From Acholoe squamosa (taxonomy: Eukaryota > Annelida > Polychaeta > Phyllodocida > Polynoidae), in contig OX439038.1 of the NCBI GenBank assembly GCA_949317995.1, positions 72,984,659-73,048,658 of the forward strand: a stretch of DNA of 64,000 nucleotides, in the 5' to 3' direction. This document shows, one piece after another, positions 34,756-46,540 of the stretch. The notes beneath the pieces are model-generated. The model ran no database searches. It was not told where the DNA came from and worked only from the letters and a program-made list of their open reading frames with translations. Within the stretch, counting starts at the first letter, position 1, and each line of letters starts with the position of its first letter. Both the position numbers and the translations under genes were made by a program.

Positions 34756-36670
34756 CTGTAAAGGCGGCATGATGCACAAATGCAGGGTATGATGGCGAGT
34801 TAAGGAATTGTTTTGTATATTACACAGAGTAAACGGCTTGATATACTATTAATTTACTATGCTGCTTTAACATGATTTCAAGCATGTAAAGGTCACACAT
34901 AGTGAAGTGTTAGAAATCAGAGAAGGGTGTTGTATTAGCACACCGAGGTCTGAGTAGTCCATCTATTCACCACCCCCCCTCCCAACTCTAACTGCCAACA
35001 ACGTGAGCAAGTCTAGTAGTCCATCAAATAAATGGTGTCCGGGCGGGCCACAAGGGCCGTCATTTGCGGCCATGGACGGTACTAGACAAGGCCAGGCCCC
35101 AGGCCATTTACATATAGATTAAGACCCCCCTCTGCATTGTCTGGTCAGACTAGGGCCTAACACCAATCCCGACGACAGCGAAAAATCAAGTTTGGACATC
35201 AAATCTACCACAGCCCCACTTCCGCCTGGCGATAATCCGGTTTGGACGCCATCTAACGGACAATGCCTTGCCACCAATCGGACATCCGGCCGACCCCTGA
35301 CCTGGCCCTGATCGAGTGGGGCCTCTCTCCTGGGTGCACTTTACCCTGCCTCCAGGGATGGGGCTTGGGGAGGGGGTGGAGGAAAGGAGAGAAGAGAGGG
35401 GGAGGGGGTTGTAGTAGAACTTCCACAGCCGCCCCACGTCAACATCAGTCCCCATCTCCCATATATACCCATATAGACTGTAGGACGATCAACTCCAGGT
35501 CTGTTGTCACGAGTTTTGCCAAAATATCTACATACATATAACTGTATTAGAGATAGCTTCAGATAATTTTTGACCTCACTCTATGCGATTTCAAATGGTG
35601 AACGTCCCCAACATTGCCCCTTTGCTGATGAAATCTAAACTACTATGAAACTAGAAACCGTTCTTGAGAGACCACAATTTCTTTCAAGCCCAGATTTCAC
35701 AAGGTTAGAGTTAACATAACTGTGTGAAAGCGGGGCTTGAAACGTCCGATATTGATTGATTGCTGTAATCTAAATGTTGAAGGATGCATGGGTGCAGCAC
35801 TGGCACTACTCACTAGACCTGCATTAATGCATTATGGTGACTAATCAGCTATCCAAATTGTTGTATCAAGCCACATAATCCTATCCGTGCCATCAACTCT
35901 TCTACAGTGAGCTATATGTATGTAGAACATCAGCATTTTAGTTCCATCTCACATGAGGCTGGGCTGGGGAGCAATCCCCACTGATCATCTCCAGCTGCCT
36001 CCATTACATGAGCCTAGGGAGCAAACTTGATGAACAATAATTATGTGTGACACTCTTTGTATTTCTTGATGGGACATTGGTGATCATTTGAACTACAAAA
36101 AGAAGAAGACAACAATGACTATTTTTTAAATGGACACATTTTTACTGATGCAAAATTATATATTGGCAGAAGTCAGGAGAGGTTGCAAGGTATTTAGAAT
36201 TAGAATGCATTTAGTTACTATTTAGTTAGTCGTTAGATATGTGTGTGGTGTAGTCCAGTTCTGATTAATTAATGCCTTACGTTATATACAGGCCAATGAA
36301 ATATTCTTTAAAGGATATACATCAGAAGGTAACATTTGTACGTATTCGGGGAAAGTAAACGACAGAAAAGAAAGAACCCGAGACACTTGAGCTTTAAGTC
36401 CCTTGGTCTGGTCATATAGATGTCTCTATATTCATGGTGCCAGCCTGGCCAATAAAAGATAGTAGTAGATGGTGGGAGGCTGACGGGAGCAGCCTCTGAC
36501 AAATGAGCAGGGAGTAAGTCTTCATATGAAGGAGGAGAGGGTATGCATAATAGACGGGACAGCAAGGAGGGCCAAGTAAAATTAAAACTAAGTGGAAACA
36601 GAAGATATATGTGGCTGTAAAACATGCCAGGTCCCTAAGTAGACAGGGGTGGCTCTGTGACTTTAGCCTT
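34756..36670. other. No gene; GC-rich patch at 35030-35460
   Basis: Within this stretch 35030-35460 is GC-rich with CpGs, a CCAATCGG box (about 35274) and a purine-rich GGGGAGGGGG tract. It could be promoter-like, but no exon structure can be attached. The remainder is AT-rich. Confidence 0.35.
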
Positions 36671-36679
36671 AAAGTACCG

Positions 36680-36895
36680 CTATAAGGGCTTTGATGCACT
36701 CGGCCCCTTGTTCGTCATGATGCATGGACGAAGCTTTGGTGATTAACCCGCCAGGGCCGCATTCATGTCCATTTACCTTTACTTCCCTGAAGTGTTGACA
36801 TAATGCATCAATCCAACCACACCAGGTAATTAAACATCATATGATGCATAGGTCTATACTTTGGGCAATTATGTGGCCCCTAAAGGGTTCAGTAC
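36680..36895. repeat. Dispersed GCATTAATGCA/CATGATGCAT repeat
   Basis: A block bounded by AAGGGC and CCCTAAAGGG words, with ATGATGCAT palindromes inside. It resembles the TTAA MITE at 19336-19610 but TSDs are not clear. Related pieces are near 2930, 35780, 43620-43805, 44510-44790 and 56640-56760. Confidence 0.45.
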
Positions 36896-37868
36896 AATCA
36901 TCCTCCAGGAAATGGGCGACCACTCACTAAGCGTTACAAGCAATTGTTCTCATACTAAATATAGCACTACATGACCACTGGTAAATTTAAAGTAGCCACA
37001 GTGAAGAAAATATGTTTCCCTCATTCCATAGAACAAATTACCTTTGAACCCTGTGATCCATCTTGCAATGCCTTAAAAGGGATACATAAAGCATTAATGC
37101 TATATGTTGGTCGACATGATGCACATTTATGCTGAAATTTATAATTGTGAATGTGACAATCATAAGACATGCAAAACTGGTGTAGATAATCTTGCCTGCT
37201 ACTGAATCAAAAGGTCAAGGAAATAAGAGGAGGATGGAAGTTAATGGCAATGTGTAGGGTAAGGCATACTTAAAATTTATCTAGATCTATACAGACATGA
37301 TATAGAGTAACTCCACTTATATTTGCTAATATCATCTTACATACATTTAATGAGATATTAGTAATGTAAATTAGTAACCATTAGCAGGACAGGAAAAGAA
37401 ACAATCAAAATAACATCATAGAAACAAGTCAACAACCAATTTAGTTGACTTGTCATTTTATAGGCGGCTATTCCATACACTGGCTCAATGAGAAAGAAAC
37501 GCAATGTTATTTGTTAAGATTAATCACATCATTTGCCTTATAAAACATTTCAATTTGTTGCGATAATTGTAGTGTTGTATTGGTGTCATTTGAGATTAGC
37601 CTGCATATAACTTTATACAGCTCACAAAAAAGGATCAATATACAAATGGCCATTGCTGGGCTATTATGGTTGTACTTGTCTTTTTTTAAACCATGCAGGG
37701 GAATTAACGACCGGTTTCATATGGCCATTGCCGCACCATAATGATTATAACTTCAATATGCAGACCCCAATGACCCAGTAGAGATTCACCTCACAGACAT
37801 CTACACATCCATGGTCAGCAGTCGTGTGCATGTCCATGAATAATTCATACAAATTATAGATCCTGTAA

Positions 37869-38165
37869 GGCCACCCTTAAAAATATGTTCGTTTCCTGTC
37901 CAGAGGGTGGGATTTTTCAAGCCCATGAGGGAAAATTTTTTTTTAGGAAAATATTTTTATTTGTCATGAAATCATAAGCAGGGACGTCATGAATTTGTCA
38001 TTACGTTGTAAGATTTTGTGATTGGAAATCTAGATTCTTGTGCTGATGGACAAAAAAAATAAATTTCTTTTCAGAACTCAGGAACTCAGGAAAAAGTTTT
38101 CCCATTCTCACAAAAAAATCCACCAGGCCTCTGGACAGGAAACGAACACATTTTTAAGGGTGGCC
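37869..38165. mobile_element. PIF/Harbinger-like MITE (297 bp)
   Basis: The TIR starts GGCCACCCTTAAAAATATG. The two arms match over 37 bp with one difference and continue imperfectly into the interior, so the whole element can fold back. TAA flanks both ends (37866-37868 and 38166-38168). The ends and target resemble those of the 31448-31796 element, so both may have been mobilised by one PIF/Harbinger transposase supplied elsewhere. Confidence 0.85.
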
Positions 38166-39005
38166 TAAGAGAGGATGCGTTTGCAGATGATTTTACTTCA
38201 GAGAGTGATTTGAAACTTTAGACCAAAATGTATAGTAGTCCTATGGGAATGCTGGCAGGGAGCTTGTAGGGACTGGAATGGGTTACATATAGGCAGGTCC
38301 AAGCAGATAGGTCCATTTTGTCCCTCTGTGACACTTCCATTTTAGACTCTGGAATCCACGTCTAAAAGAATAAAATTATTAGAGTGTGGTTTTGCTGTTA
38401 GAATTTGTAAGCTCTTATGTAACCACACTCTTATGGATGTGGGGGTCCGTTTCTGGATTTTGTAGAGGTATGGTATTTCCTAGGTCTAGTTTCATGCAAA
38501 AGAGGAATAGAAGAGCTAAAACATGTGTTCTATTGTTCTCTATGATTGATAAGCTTTCCCTAAACTTGTAATTGACCCAGGGTATCCCCTGGGCTATTGG
38601 AGCCGGGTTTTCAGTCAGATCCACAAATTTGTAATCACCAACTTTAGGGTGTAATCATTCAATGATATACTGTTGGTTTACACATTTTTCAAAAGCCAAA
38701 GGAAAGTTTCAAATCTCATCTATCAGACAACATTTTGTCCTTTATGGTGAGTGATGTCTTTCTCTACGAAAAAAACTGCTGTACTTATGTCATGTTTTTG
38801 GGAGCTATACTGACTACAAGTTCTTTAACCATTGGGTCTATGGGTCAGATAGATTTTGGCGATGAAATTAGCACATGGAGAACTATGGGTAATCACCAAG
38901 TGAGACACTTTTTTTCAGCAGGTAATGTTTACAGTGTCCAAGCTATACACATAACACATTGGGGACTGAGCGATAAACTAAGCATGCTAAGGATAAAGTT
39001 TTCTG

Positions 39006-39165
39006 TGGGGGCTAGGTGTCCAGGGGGCCAGGTTTCCAGGGGGCCAGGTGTCCAGGGGCTAGGTTTCCAGGGGGCCAGGTGTCCGGGGGCCAAGTGTCTG
39101 GGGGCCAAGTGTCCAGGGGGCCAGGTGTCCGGGGGCCAGCACACCAGGGGGCCAGCGGTCCAAGG
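39006..39165 (+). repeat. Minisatellite, GGGGGCCAGGTGTCCAG units
   Basis: About nine units of 17-19 bp of the GGGGGCCAGGTGTCCAG type. The repeat-encoded Gly/Pro/Cys-rich reading frames on both strands are by-products. Confidence 0.9.
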
Positions 39166-40071
39166 GGTTTAGTAAGAGAAGATTATGCCAGACTGGTGTC
39201 AGTACATGTATAGATAATGGTCTCTATTTGTAAGTATCTAGTCAATATTTCGCAAGTGCTGATTCCTGTGACCCTACAGGGTTGATAGAGGGTTTTATGT
39301 TACCTACCCTGAGCCTTCTGTGCTTCAATGCACAACGCCCAATTTTTATATTGGGTGGGGGGGGGGGGTAGTAGACCCTGGGCCATATGTGATATATATC
39401 ACACGTTAAATCTTTTTCTTTGTTTTCTATCATCTCTTTGGTATAGATTCTGCTTAGGAAAAGAAAAATGCCATAAAGATCTTCCTTCTCATAGACCTCA
39501 GTGTTAAATCCTGAATATGTAACAGCAGACAAATGCCCTTTTCACTAGGCTTTGTTTGAAGGCTCATCTATTCTTATCATGTGCTAGTTAACAAAAAAAA
39601 ACAAACAAATCCTATGCTCTTTTATTTTCCTCAAAACATCAATGTTAAAGTATAAAACAGGCAGGTTGATTAGGAGTAAATTTTCTCTCAGTTTAGTGAA
39701 AAATAGATTGTGGTATGTGTTTCTAGTATGGATAATTATTGTCCCAGCCGCTGTGTCTACAATGTAACAGTGGGAGCAGACAGACAGTCACCTGTCAGAA
39801 GTAGCTGCCAATCATGGCAACTCCAAATATAGCTGTACATGCTGACATGACCTCTTAAAGGGACACACATCCTTTAGAGCATGAGCACGTCCATAGAGAT
39901 GTGGTCTGCCGGTCCTGGTCCTGGGCTGGGGACATATTGAACGTTCACAAAATTTCACCATTGTTACTATGACAAACCAGTATTCACAAATAATACACTA
40001 TTGGCACTAGGACATTAGGATTGATATTACCATTGACACTATGACTTGGGAACTTTCAAATGATACACCAC

Positions 40072-40476
40072 GGGGAAGTGACCATGGGCAATTGGGGAAG
40101 TGACCATGAGGAGGTGACCATGAAATTCGGGGAAGTGACCATGAGTAGTAACCATGGGAAATCAGGGAAGTGACCATGGGAAAGTGACCCTGAGGAATTT
40201 AGGAGTGACCATGGGGAAGTGAACATCGGGAAGCGACTTTAGTAAAGTGACCATGGGAAATTGGGGAAGTGACCATGGCGAAGTGGGGAAGTGAACATGG
40301 GGTATTGGGGAAGTGACCATGAAGAATTGAGGAAGTGAACATGGGGAAGTGACAATTGGTAGGTGAGCATGGGGAATTGAGGAAGTGACCATGGGAAATT
40401 GAGGAAGTGAACATGAGAAGTGACCATGGGGAATTGAGGAAGTGACCATGGGGAATTGGGAAAGTGACCTCGGGAG
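40072..40476 (+). repeat. Minisatellite, GGGGAAGTGACCATGG units
   Basis: Degenerate array of GAAGTGACCATG with GGGAATTGAG spacers, unit length varying around 16-26 bp. It creates several overlapping minus-strand frames rich in Pro, Ser and His that are not genes. Confidence 0.9.
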
Positions 40477-40664
40477 GAACCTGCAGTCTGCCACAAGTGT
40501 TAGTTCTCTTATAATACATAGTGCACCTATGTTCTAAAACATGTTTTTATTTGAGGGAATTTGAGGGGAATCATACATTATATAATATTAAAGTACAAAA
40601 CCACACTATTAGTATACAAGATGTTGCTATGGGCCTGCTGTAAATTTAAAGTGTTGGATTTTTT

Positions 40665-40735
40665 CTTTTGGTGGGAATTCATCTTTATGTTTGGCACCAA
40701 ATTCCCAACAAAAGAAATGATTTTATTCTTTTAGA
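40665..40735. repeat. Nested hairpin in right TIR arm
   Basis: TTCTTTTGGTGGGAATT and, inverted, AAATTCCCAACAAAAGAA flank a short loop. The left arm of the host element lacks this segment, so it is probably a later insertion. Confidence 0.6.
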
Positions 40736-42194
40736 TGTGGGTTCCAGGGTCTAAAATAGGAAATGTCACGGAGGGACATCTGCTTGGACCTGCCCATATA
40801 CAAGGTAACACCTAACTGTATCTAAAATAAAAGGAACTAACTTGTTAATGCAGTAGGCTCTAGTTTAAATTAGTGTTGCTGAAATGACACCGGCTTTTGC
40901 CGGCATAGAATGAAGTTATTGGTCAACCTAGGGCCTTCGAATGCAGGCCATAATGGCCTACTATGATCTCAGCCTTCTAATGGTGAAATAACTTATCAAC
41001 TCGGCATATCAGAAGCAATGCTCATTTTGCAAAGATGCATGATTCTGGAATTTTAGGAGTCTAGTGTCTCTATACTCTAAGAAAAGTATAATATAATCTC
41101 GTGTCTTGAGTCTTTATTGTTGGACAGGGTGGGAGGCATGTTTGTAACATACGCATTGTGAATGGAAATGGGCAGACATTGCTGCAAAACCCGCTTTCCT
41201 TGCCCATTCTTGTAGATGACAGCCATGTATGCTGGCTAACTGTCACACTGTATAACACTAATAATATTACAGTATAGTCCCACCCATCAGTTCCTATTGT
41301 ACAGACTTATCATGTAGTAGAGAGACTGTAGTTGCGTGCTAGAATATAGACAAAGGAGAGATGGCAATATGACTACCATGTCTGTACTGACTCTCTGTCA
41401 TAATTACAGCCTCCACCTCCAATGATTGACACTAGCGTGCAGTATGAACAATAAGGCAATCCTACTATACAAACCAAAGTAACTAATGTACCACTATAAG
41501 AGCTTAGCTTCTCTACTACTGAGAAAAATAGCTGAGAAAAATAGAGAAAAGAGTTGGCAATGTGTCTTTGGTCTATTGTTGAACAAAAAGAATACTTTAT
41601 GTCTAGCGATACATGTAGACAGACCACACACATGTCGTCATGATAGTTTGTGTGACAGAGTAGGAGACAGCTTAGGTCACAAGATTATTGTTTGTTCACA
41701 TATATTGACACTTCTTTGGTGAGATGTACACTGAGGCAGATTTTTCCCTTTTGAGCTGACATTCCCTCTAAATACAAACTTGGCAGGAACTTGAGTCAGG
41801 CCTAAAAAGATCCCTTTAGTAACATGGGAAGTCTGGCTCGGGGTCCTCGATATTATAAAACTAATTGATGCAGAGGTATAGACCAGCTCTGTATTCATGC
41901 ATTGCACCATTCCAATAAGGTTGATATAGCATGTAGGAGTGTATCACCAGTGATGTATTCATGCATAGTCACTGACTCATCAATTGATTGTTAGTTCTGT
42001 GCCTCCACATGGGCTTTGTGACTGTGTCCATCTGACAGAAACACAGTCCAATAGGAGAGGTACTTCTGATCATTAGACAAACTATATGTGACATGATCTG
42101 CAAAAATGGGGCTTAGTGCAGGGGGTCATAAGACCCCTTCTCCCAGTACATGTCACATATAGTCTATGAATTACCCCCTAACATTACCCTGTAG

Positions 42195-43600
42195 CTGGTC
42201 TTGCATTGCCCTAAAAGGGTTGTGTAAAGCATTAATGATTTATGCCTATTGGCTGACATGATGCACATATATACAGATTCATGTGGTTATAAATGTGCTA
42301 CATGAGAACTGCAAAACTGGTTTACAGAATCTAGAAAGCTACTGAAACAAAAGGTCAAAGGAAGGTAAAAGGGGATAAAATCACAATGTGTATGCTAATG
42401 CCAACCTAAAATTCATCTAGAAATAGATGTGATATAGAGTGACTCCAGCCCTATTTGCTAATATCATCCTACCTTTAATGAGATATTATCAGTGTAAATG
42501 AGTAACATTATCAGTGTAAATTAGTAACCATTAGGGGACAGGAAATTAGAAATTACATTGATTTCATGGAAAAGAATCACCAACCAATTATGCTGACTTG
42601 TCATTTTATAGGCAGGTATTATACAAATATGCTTTGTGAGAGAGGTAAAACAATTGTAGGTAATGTGCTTTTGTTGAACAAATAGAACATTTATGCCAAG
42701 ACAATAGATATGGAAAAATTATGCAAAATTACCAGTAAATGTTGGAGCCTGAGAGTTGGAAACAGCTTGGCTGACAAGATTATTGTTTGTTCATGTAGCA
42801 GCACATACTTCGTTGGTGAAATGCTCTACTCTCAGACAGAATTTTCCCTGTTAAGCTGACGTTACTCATAAATACAAACCAGAACTTAAGTCAGGCCAAA
42901 AAGATGCCTTTGGTAACATGCAATGTCTGGCTCTGGGATCCTTGTTATTAGAAAATCAACTGAGGTATGGTCCAAGGCTGTATCACACCATCCCAGTGGG
43001 ATTGATACAGTTCTATAGAAGTGTATCAGAAGTGCTCAATTCTTTTAAGTACTATTAGCGGAGGTTAAATATTATAAATCAAATTGATATAGGTGACCCA
43101 TTAAGTCTCCACCATGCATGGTTTCCCATCAGGACCAGTGGCAGTTATGAGATGAATGACCACTCCTCATAGATGTGGTCATTCATCTCATAGATTCGGT
43201 CATTCATAGATCCGGTCACTGCTGTGTCAGACAAGCAGCATATAAATACCTGTCTAGCTGTCTGGACAACCAGCTTTTATATATCCGTCCAAAATGAGAA
43301 AGATAGGACTTGATTTCCAATCAAACCACAGAAATGTCTGCTAACTTTTAAGTACTATTAGTGGACGTAAAATCAACCAAACCAAACTAGAGGGCAGCAC
43401 AGTTGCCGACCCCATCAGGTAATTGTCAGTGCTGTGCCTCCAAATGGGATTTGTGACTGTGTCCGGCTGGCGGAAACACAGTCCAACAGGCAAGGTACTT
43501 GTGATAATTAGACGAACTGTGTAGCCTATAATACCCCCTCCCCTCTCTCACAATCTACTCAGAGGCATCAACAGCATACTGCAACCAGCTTCTTGCCTCC
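42195..43600. repeat. Second tandem duplication, copy 2
   Basis: Compact copy of 37050-42190 without the 4-kb interior. It contains about 370 bp at 43045-43410 that copy 1 lacks. That segment starts and ends near a repeated word (TTTTAAGTACTATTAG at about 43044 and 43347). Confidence 0.75.
43146..43192. repeat. Perfect 18-bp hairpin
   Basis: TATGAGATGAATGACCAC (43146-43163) and its exact reverse complement (43175-43192) are separated by 11 bases. Two degenerate GGTCATTCATAGA/CGGTCACTG words follow. It may be a foldback inside the extra segment of copy 2. Confidence 0.8.
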
Positions 43601-43619
43601 CTACTTACCTGGCTGTTGT

Positions 43620-43805
43620 CATTAATGCATCATGCCCATAAGGTGTGATGAAGTGTGATGCTGCTAGGTGAGGAACTTGCCAGCACTACATCTAGGCATC
43701 ATGGGATTGATATGTTCTGAAAGGATGGGCATGATGCCCCTATGGGCATGATGTACCTATGGGCATGATATACATATATGGGCATGATGCACCATTGCAC
43801 TAGTG
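43620..43805. repeat. GCATTAATGCA-type repeat with GGGCATGATG array
   Basis: A member of the dispersed ATGATGCAT family with a short tandem array of TATGGGCATGATG units (about 43737-43790). It ends at GTGCCCTTCAAAGGG like the TTAA MITE. Confidence 0.5.
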
Positions 43806-43877
43806 CCCTTCAAAGGGATATACATAGGCATTATTTCTTTTCTTTAGTACTTTTGAATTCCGAATTTCAGTGCCAGG

Positions 43878-44006
43878 CAGTGGCAGATCCAATATTTGGT
43901 AAATAAGGAGGCGCAGTCCAAGTATTGCACCCTCTATTTGTCAGTAAATTTAGAAAGAATAAGCAAGACAAAAAGGAGAGGGCATGCCCTGTGTCTAAAT
44001 CCACTT
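43878..44006. mobile_element. Possible decayed hAT-type MITE
   Basis: The left end CAGTGGCAGATCCA resembles the CAGTGGCGGATCCAG-type terminus found in many animal hAT elements. A weak inverted match (AAATCCACTT) lies about 120 bp away. No clear 8-bp TSD, so this is tentative. Confidence 0.3.
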
Positions 44007-44694
44007 CAAAATGTAATTATTATGGGTCTTTTTCTCCATTTGATGTTTAATCTTCGAACATATTTCATGAGCTAGCCTACTTTAAATCCTGGTTTTCAAC
44101 ATGAAAAGAGACAATTCTAGTATAAAACATGTTTTAGACCTGGTGACAGTATAGCATTCTGCCAAGACATGACTAGACTAATTTAGGAGCTGTCAGATTA
44201 TAATTACGTTGGCTACAGGGTAATTAGCATTGGAAGCCAACATAATAGGATGATCTGTAATAGATCTACATGAAGTTGATTTCACATGCGCAATCCATCA
44301 TCTTTAGGGAAGTCCAGGGTAGGATAACTTATGGAAAATAGCTCCTATTTTTGTGTCATGCAAGATGCTATTCAAGCACTGTTAGGCTTAAGGCTGTTCT
44401 ATGCTATTATCTCTGGTGCTCATTTCTAATTATTCATAGGTTTTTGAAATGCATTATTATGCAGCCTTACAAAGGTTCATGACCCATCTTATGTTGGCCG
44501 AATGCGAACAATTATCGGGGGTAAATATAATCCGTTAACTGTAATCTTGATGCATGAATTCACTGTTCGAAACTCTACCTGCCTGCCATGCATTGCATTT
44601 TAGGCATCATGGCGGCCCTGTATCAACCATGAGGTTGGAGTGATGCATGAATGTAGCCCTGTTGAGGTACCTGGGACATTCCTAGGTAACTAAC

Positions 44695-44760
44695 AAAAGT
44701 TGGCTCTGAGTTCCTTGATGGCCCCCGGACGTAAAACTAAACAAACAAACAAATAAATTC
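44695..44760 (+). mobile_element. Short SINE/LINE tail, (AAAC)n type, copy a
   Basis: CTGAGTTCCTTGATGGCCCC then CGGACGTAAAACTAAACAAACAAACAAAT. It is the same 3' end as 50405-50452 and represents a truncated non-LTR insertion. Confidence 0.65.
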
Positions 44761-45292
44761 ATGCATTATGAATGCAATGGGCCACAATGCATTAATGCAC
44801 TGGGTGGTCATTTTATGGCTTAACATAAATTGAGATTTCAAACAGTGAAATAGCTGTTCAGCAACAGTAAGCGTACAGTGGTTTATGCAAACTCAGTATG
44901 TAGTCACAATAGAGACCTTCTCAATGGCCATTTACGCAAGCGCACACTGCATACGCTTCCTTTGAATTTACACATCCTTGCCTACAAACAGCATCATACC
45001 CTTGTGTGTTATAAAGCCAAGGTACACTGCACCAAATTAAAAGCTCCCCTATCCAATGAATCTCTGTAATTGGCTTCCAGTTCCACTGCCATAGAGCCTT
45101 ACCGGAAGTAAGACTCAACTCAAGGCGTGATGGGAGCAATTGGTGAGCTGGTGTAGAACACCTGTTTACAAACTGGCTTTTGGGTGGGGCACTAAACTCT
45201 GTTTTATCTTATATTTGTTACCTATTCTTTTTGGTAAAGTCGCCATATGTTTACACATACAAGCATTGCCCAAGCTTCCCCATCTTCTCACT

Positions 45293-45377
45293 CCAGAGGA
45301 AAGTAGATAAATTTATGGTTCTTTGCCTTCTGTTGAAAGATAAAAACTTCTTGGAGGGATACTTATCCATCTGTGAA
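45293..45377 (+). other. Weak candidate terminal exon
   Basis: A good pyrimidine tract and acceptor (CATCTTCTCACTCCAG) is followed by a frame RKVDKFMVLCLLLKDKNF...SICE ending in TGA. The peptide has ordinary composition but no match I recognise and no partner exons nearby. Confidence 0.2.
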
Positions 45378-45379
45378 TG

Positions 45380-46470
45380 ACAGTTTTCTAAACGTGAGAA
45401 GCTCCTGTATTTTTATTGATTTACCCTATCTAACATGTGGTAGCCATCCTTTAAAGGCATGTCCTGATGTCATGGGGGTGTATATATACTTGGTCATGGG
45501 TTTTGAGAGATTTGACAGAAAATAAAGTCCTGGATATGTTTTAATGATTTCAGTTGTGTCAGGCGTAGTTTTGTAATGCACAACATACTCCAAACTTTTT
45601 CTTTGCAAGATTGATAGAAATCAGATATCTCTCTTGCACGAGCAGCTGACTGCTCAGCTATTATGACTCTATTATATCAAGCTGCTTGCTTAACTGCCAC
45701 AACTGTAGCAGGAGTCTCCTGGGTGCAGCAGGCAGACCTCCGTAGACCCCCGAAGGCAAATGCTTGCTAGAGTTTAATCTTTGAAGGACCAAATTAAATT
45801 TTTTGTTTCCTGTTGATGATACACAGATGCTGCCCTGAAAAGTAACTCATCTATGTTAAATTGCTGCATGAGACTGACAACCTTTGGTAGTCGATCAACC
45901 CTGGAGAGACAGCATTATAGATGAAAGCAGCCCCGTTAAGTTTCCTATCGGGGATGGATGAATCCACGGATCATGAGGCGAAAGGATACAGTCCATTTCA
46001 ATAGTCTGCTGGTAGGGTAGTTGTTGTGACCATTGCGTGAAAGACTGTGTAATCCCTGGATCAACTCGATCTGATGAGACACACATGTGCGAATAGGTCA
46101 GAATGTGGTATCCTGAGTTTATCCCTCTAATCATTTCATGATATAAGTAAAACACTTACAACAAATCACCAATTCTGATACCAATTTATGTATTCTCAAT
46201 CAGCACATGGAATATACAGGATTTGACAATCTCCTCCAGGTATAGTCAATGTGAGACAGGGAAATATTAATACTTCAACCAGACTATGTTGAACATAGGA
46301 TACTTGTTGCAATAGATCCTTGCTAATGACTTGCCGCCGGATCATAGGGGAAGGATAATCTCAATTAAATACATGCCCTTTAGGGACAGCCTAGTGTTTT
46401 CACAATCATGTTCCTACATTCAGAGAAATAACTATTGAATCTCCTAGGCATCCTCATAATACTGAACAGT
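45380..46470. other. No gene seen
   Basis: Unannotated AT-rich DNA without repeats that I could align elsewhere in the window. Confidence 0.5.
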
Positions 46471-46534
46471 AAACCACTGTAATGGTATTGTGGTAAAGCA
46501 GTGTAGTTTCTACAATATGAAGCCCTAGATAACA

Positions 46535-46540
46535 GTGTAG
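46535..46540. repeat. TSD of solo LTR (left)
   Basis: GTGTAG, repeated at 47018-47023. Confidence 0.75.

Larger units (their letters stand above)
38292..40794. mobile_element. 2.5-kb long-TIR element with internal minisatellites
   Basis: The left arm from GGCAGGTCCAAGCAGAT through CTAAAAGAATAAAAT (to about 38374) is matched, inverted, at 40712-40794, giving a TIR of about 83 bp at roughly 85% identity. CATATA flanks both ends (38286-38291 and 40795-40800). Farther in, a GTGTGGTTTT word is shared inverted. The right arm is split by a nested hairpin (about 40665-40735). No transposase is encoded; the interior has a 145-codon frame and two minisatellites. It is a non-autonomous DNA transposon of unknown superfamily. 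Confidence 0.7.
37050..42190. repeat. Second tandem duplication, copy 1 (interrupted)
   Basis: 37060-37515 matches 42200-42640 (AAAGCATTAATG, CAAAACTGGT, TTTGCTAATATCATC). 41515-41960 matches 42640-43040 (AAGATTATTGTTTGTTCA, AAGTCTGGCTC). 41985-42130 matches 43415-43540 (CTGTGCCTCCA, AACACAGTCCAA). About 4 kb, including two mobile elements, separates the first two blocks and is absent from copy 2. Confidence 0.75.

Noticed and set aside
38735-39172. 145-codon plus-strand frame with Gly/Pro/Cys repeats
   Set aside because: The C-terminal half is simply the 17-19 bp minisatellite translated. The N-terminal half has no recognisable domain, and the frame lies inside a non-autonomous element.
40162-40519. 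Three overlapping minus-strand frames of 85-110 codons
   Set aside because: All are translations of the GAAGTGACCATG minisatellite in different frames.
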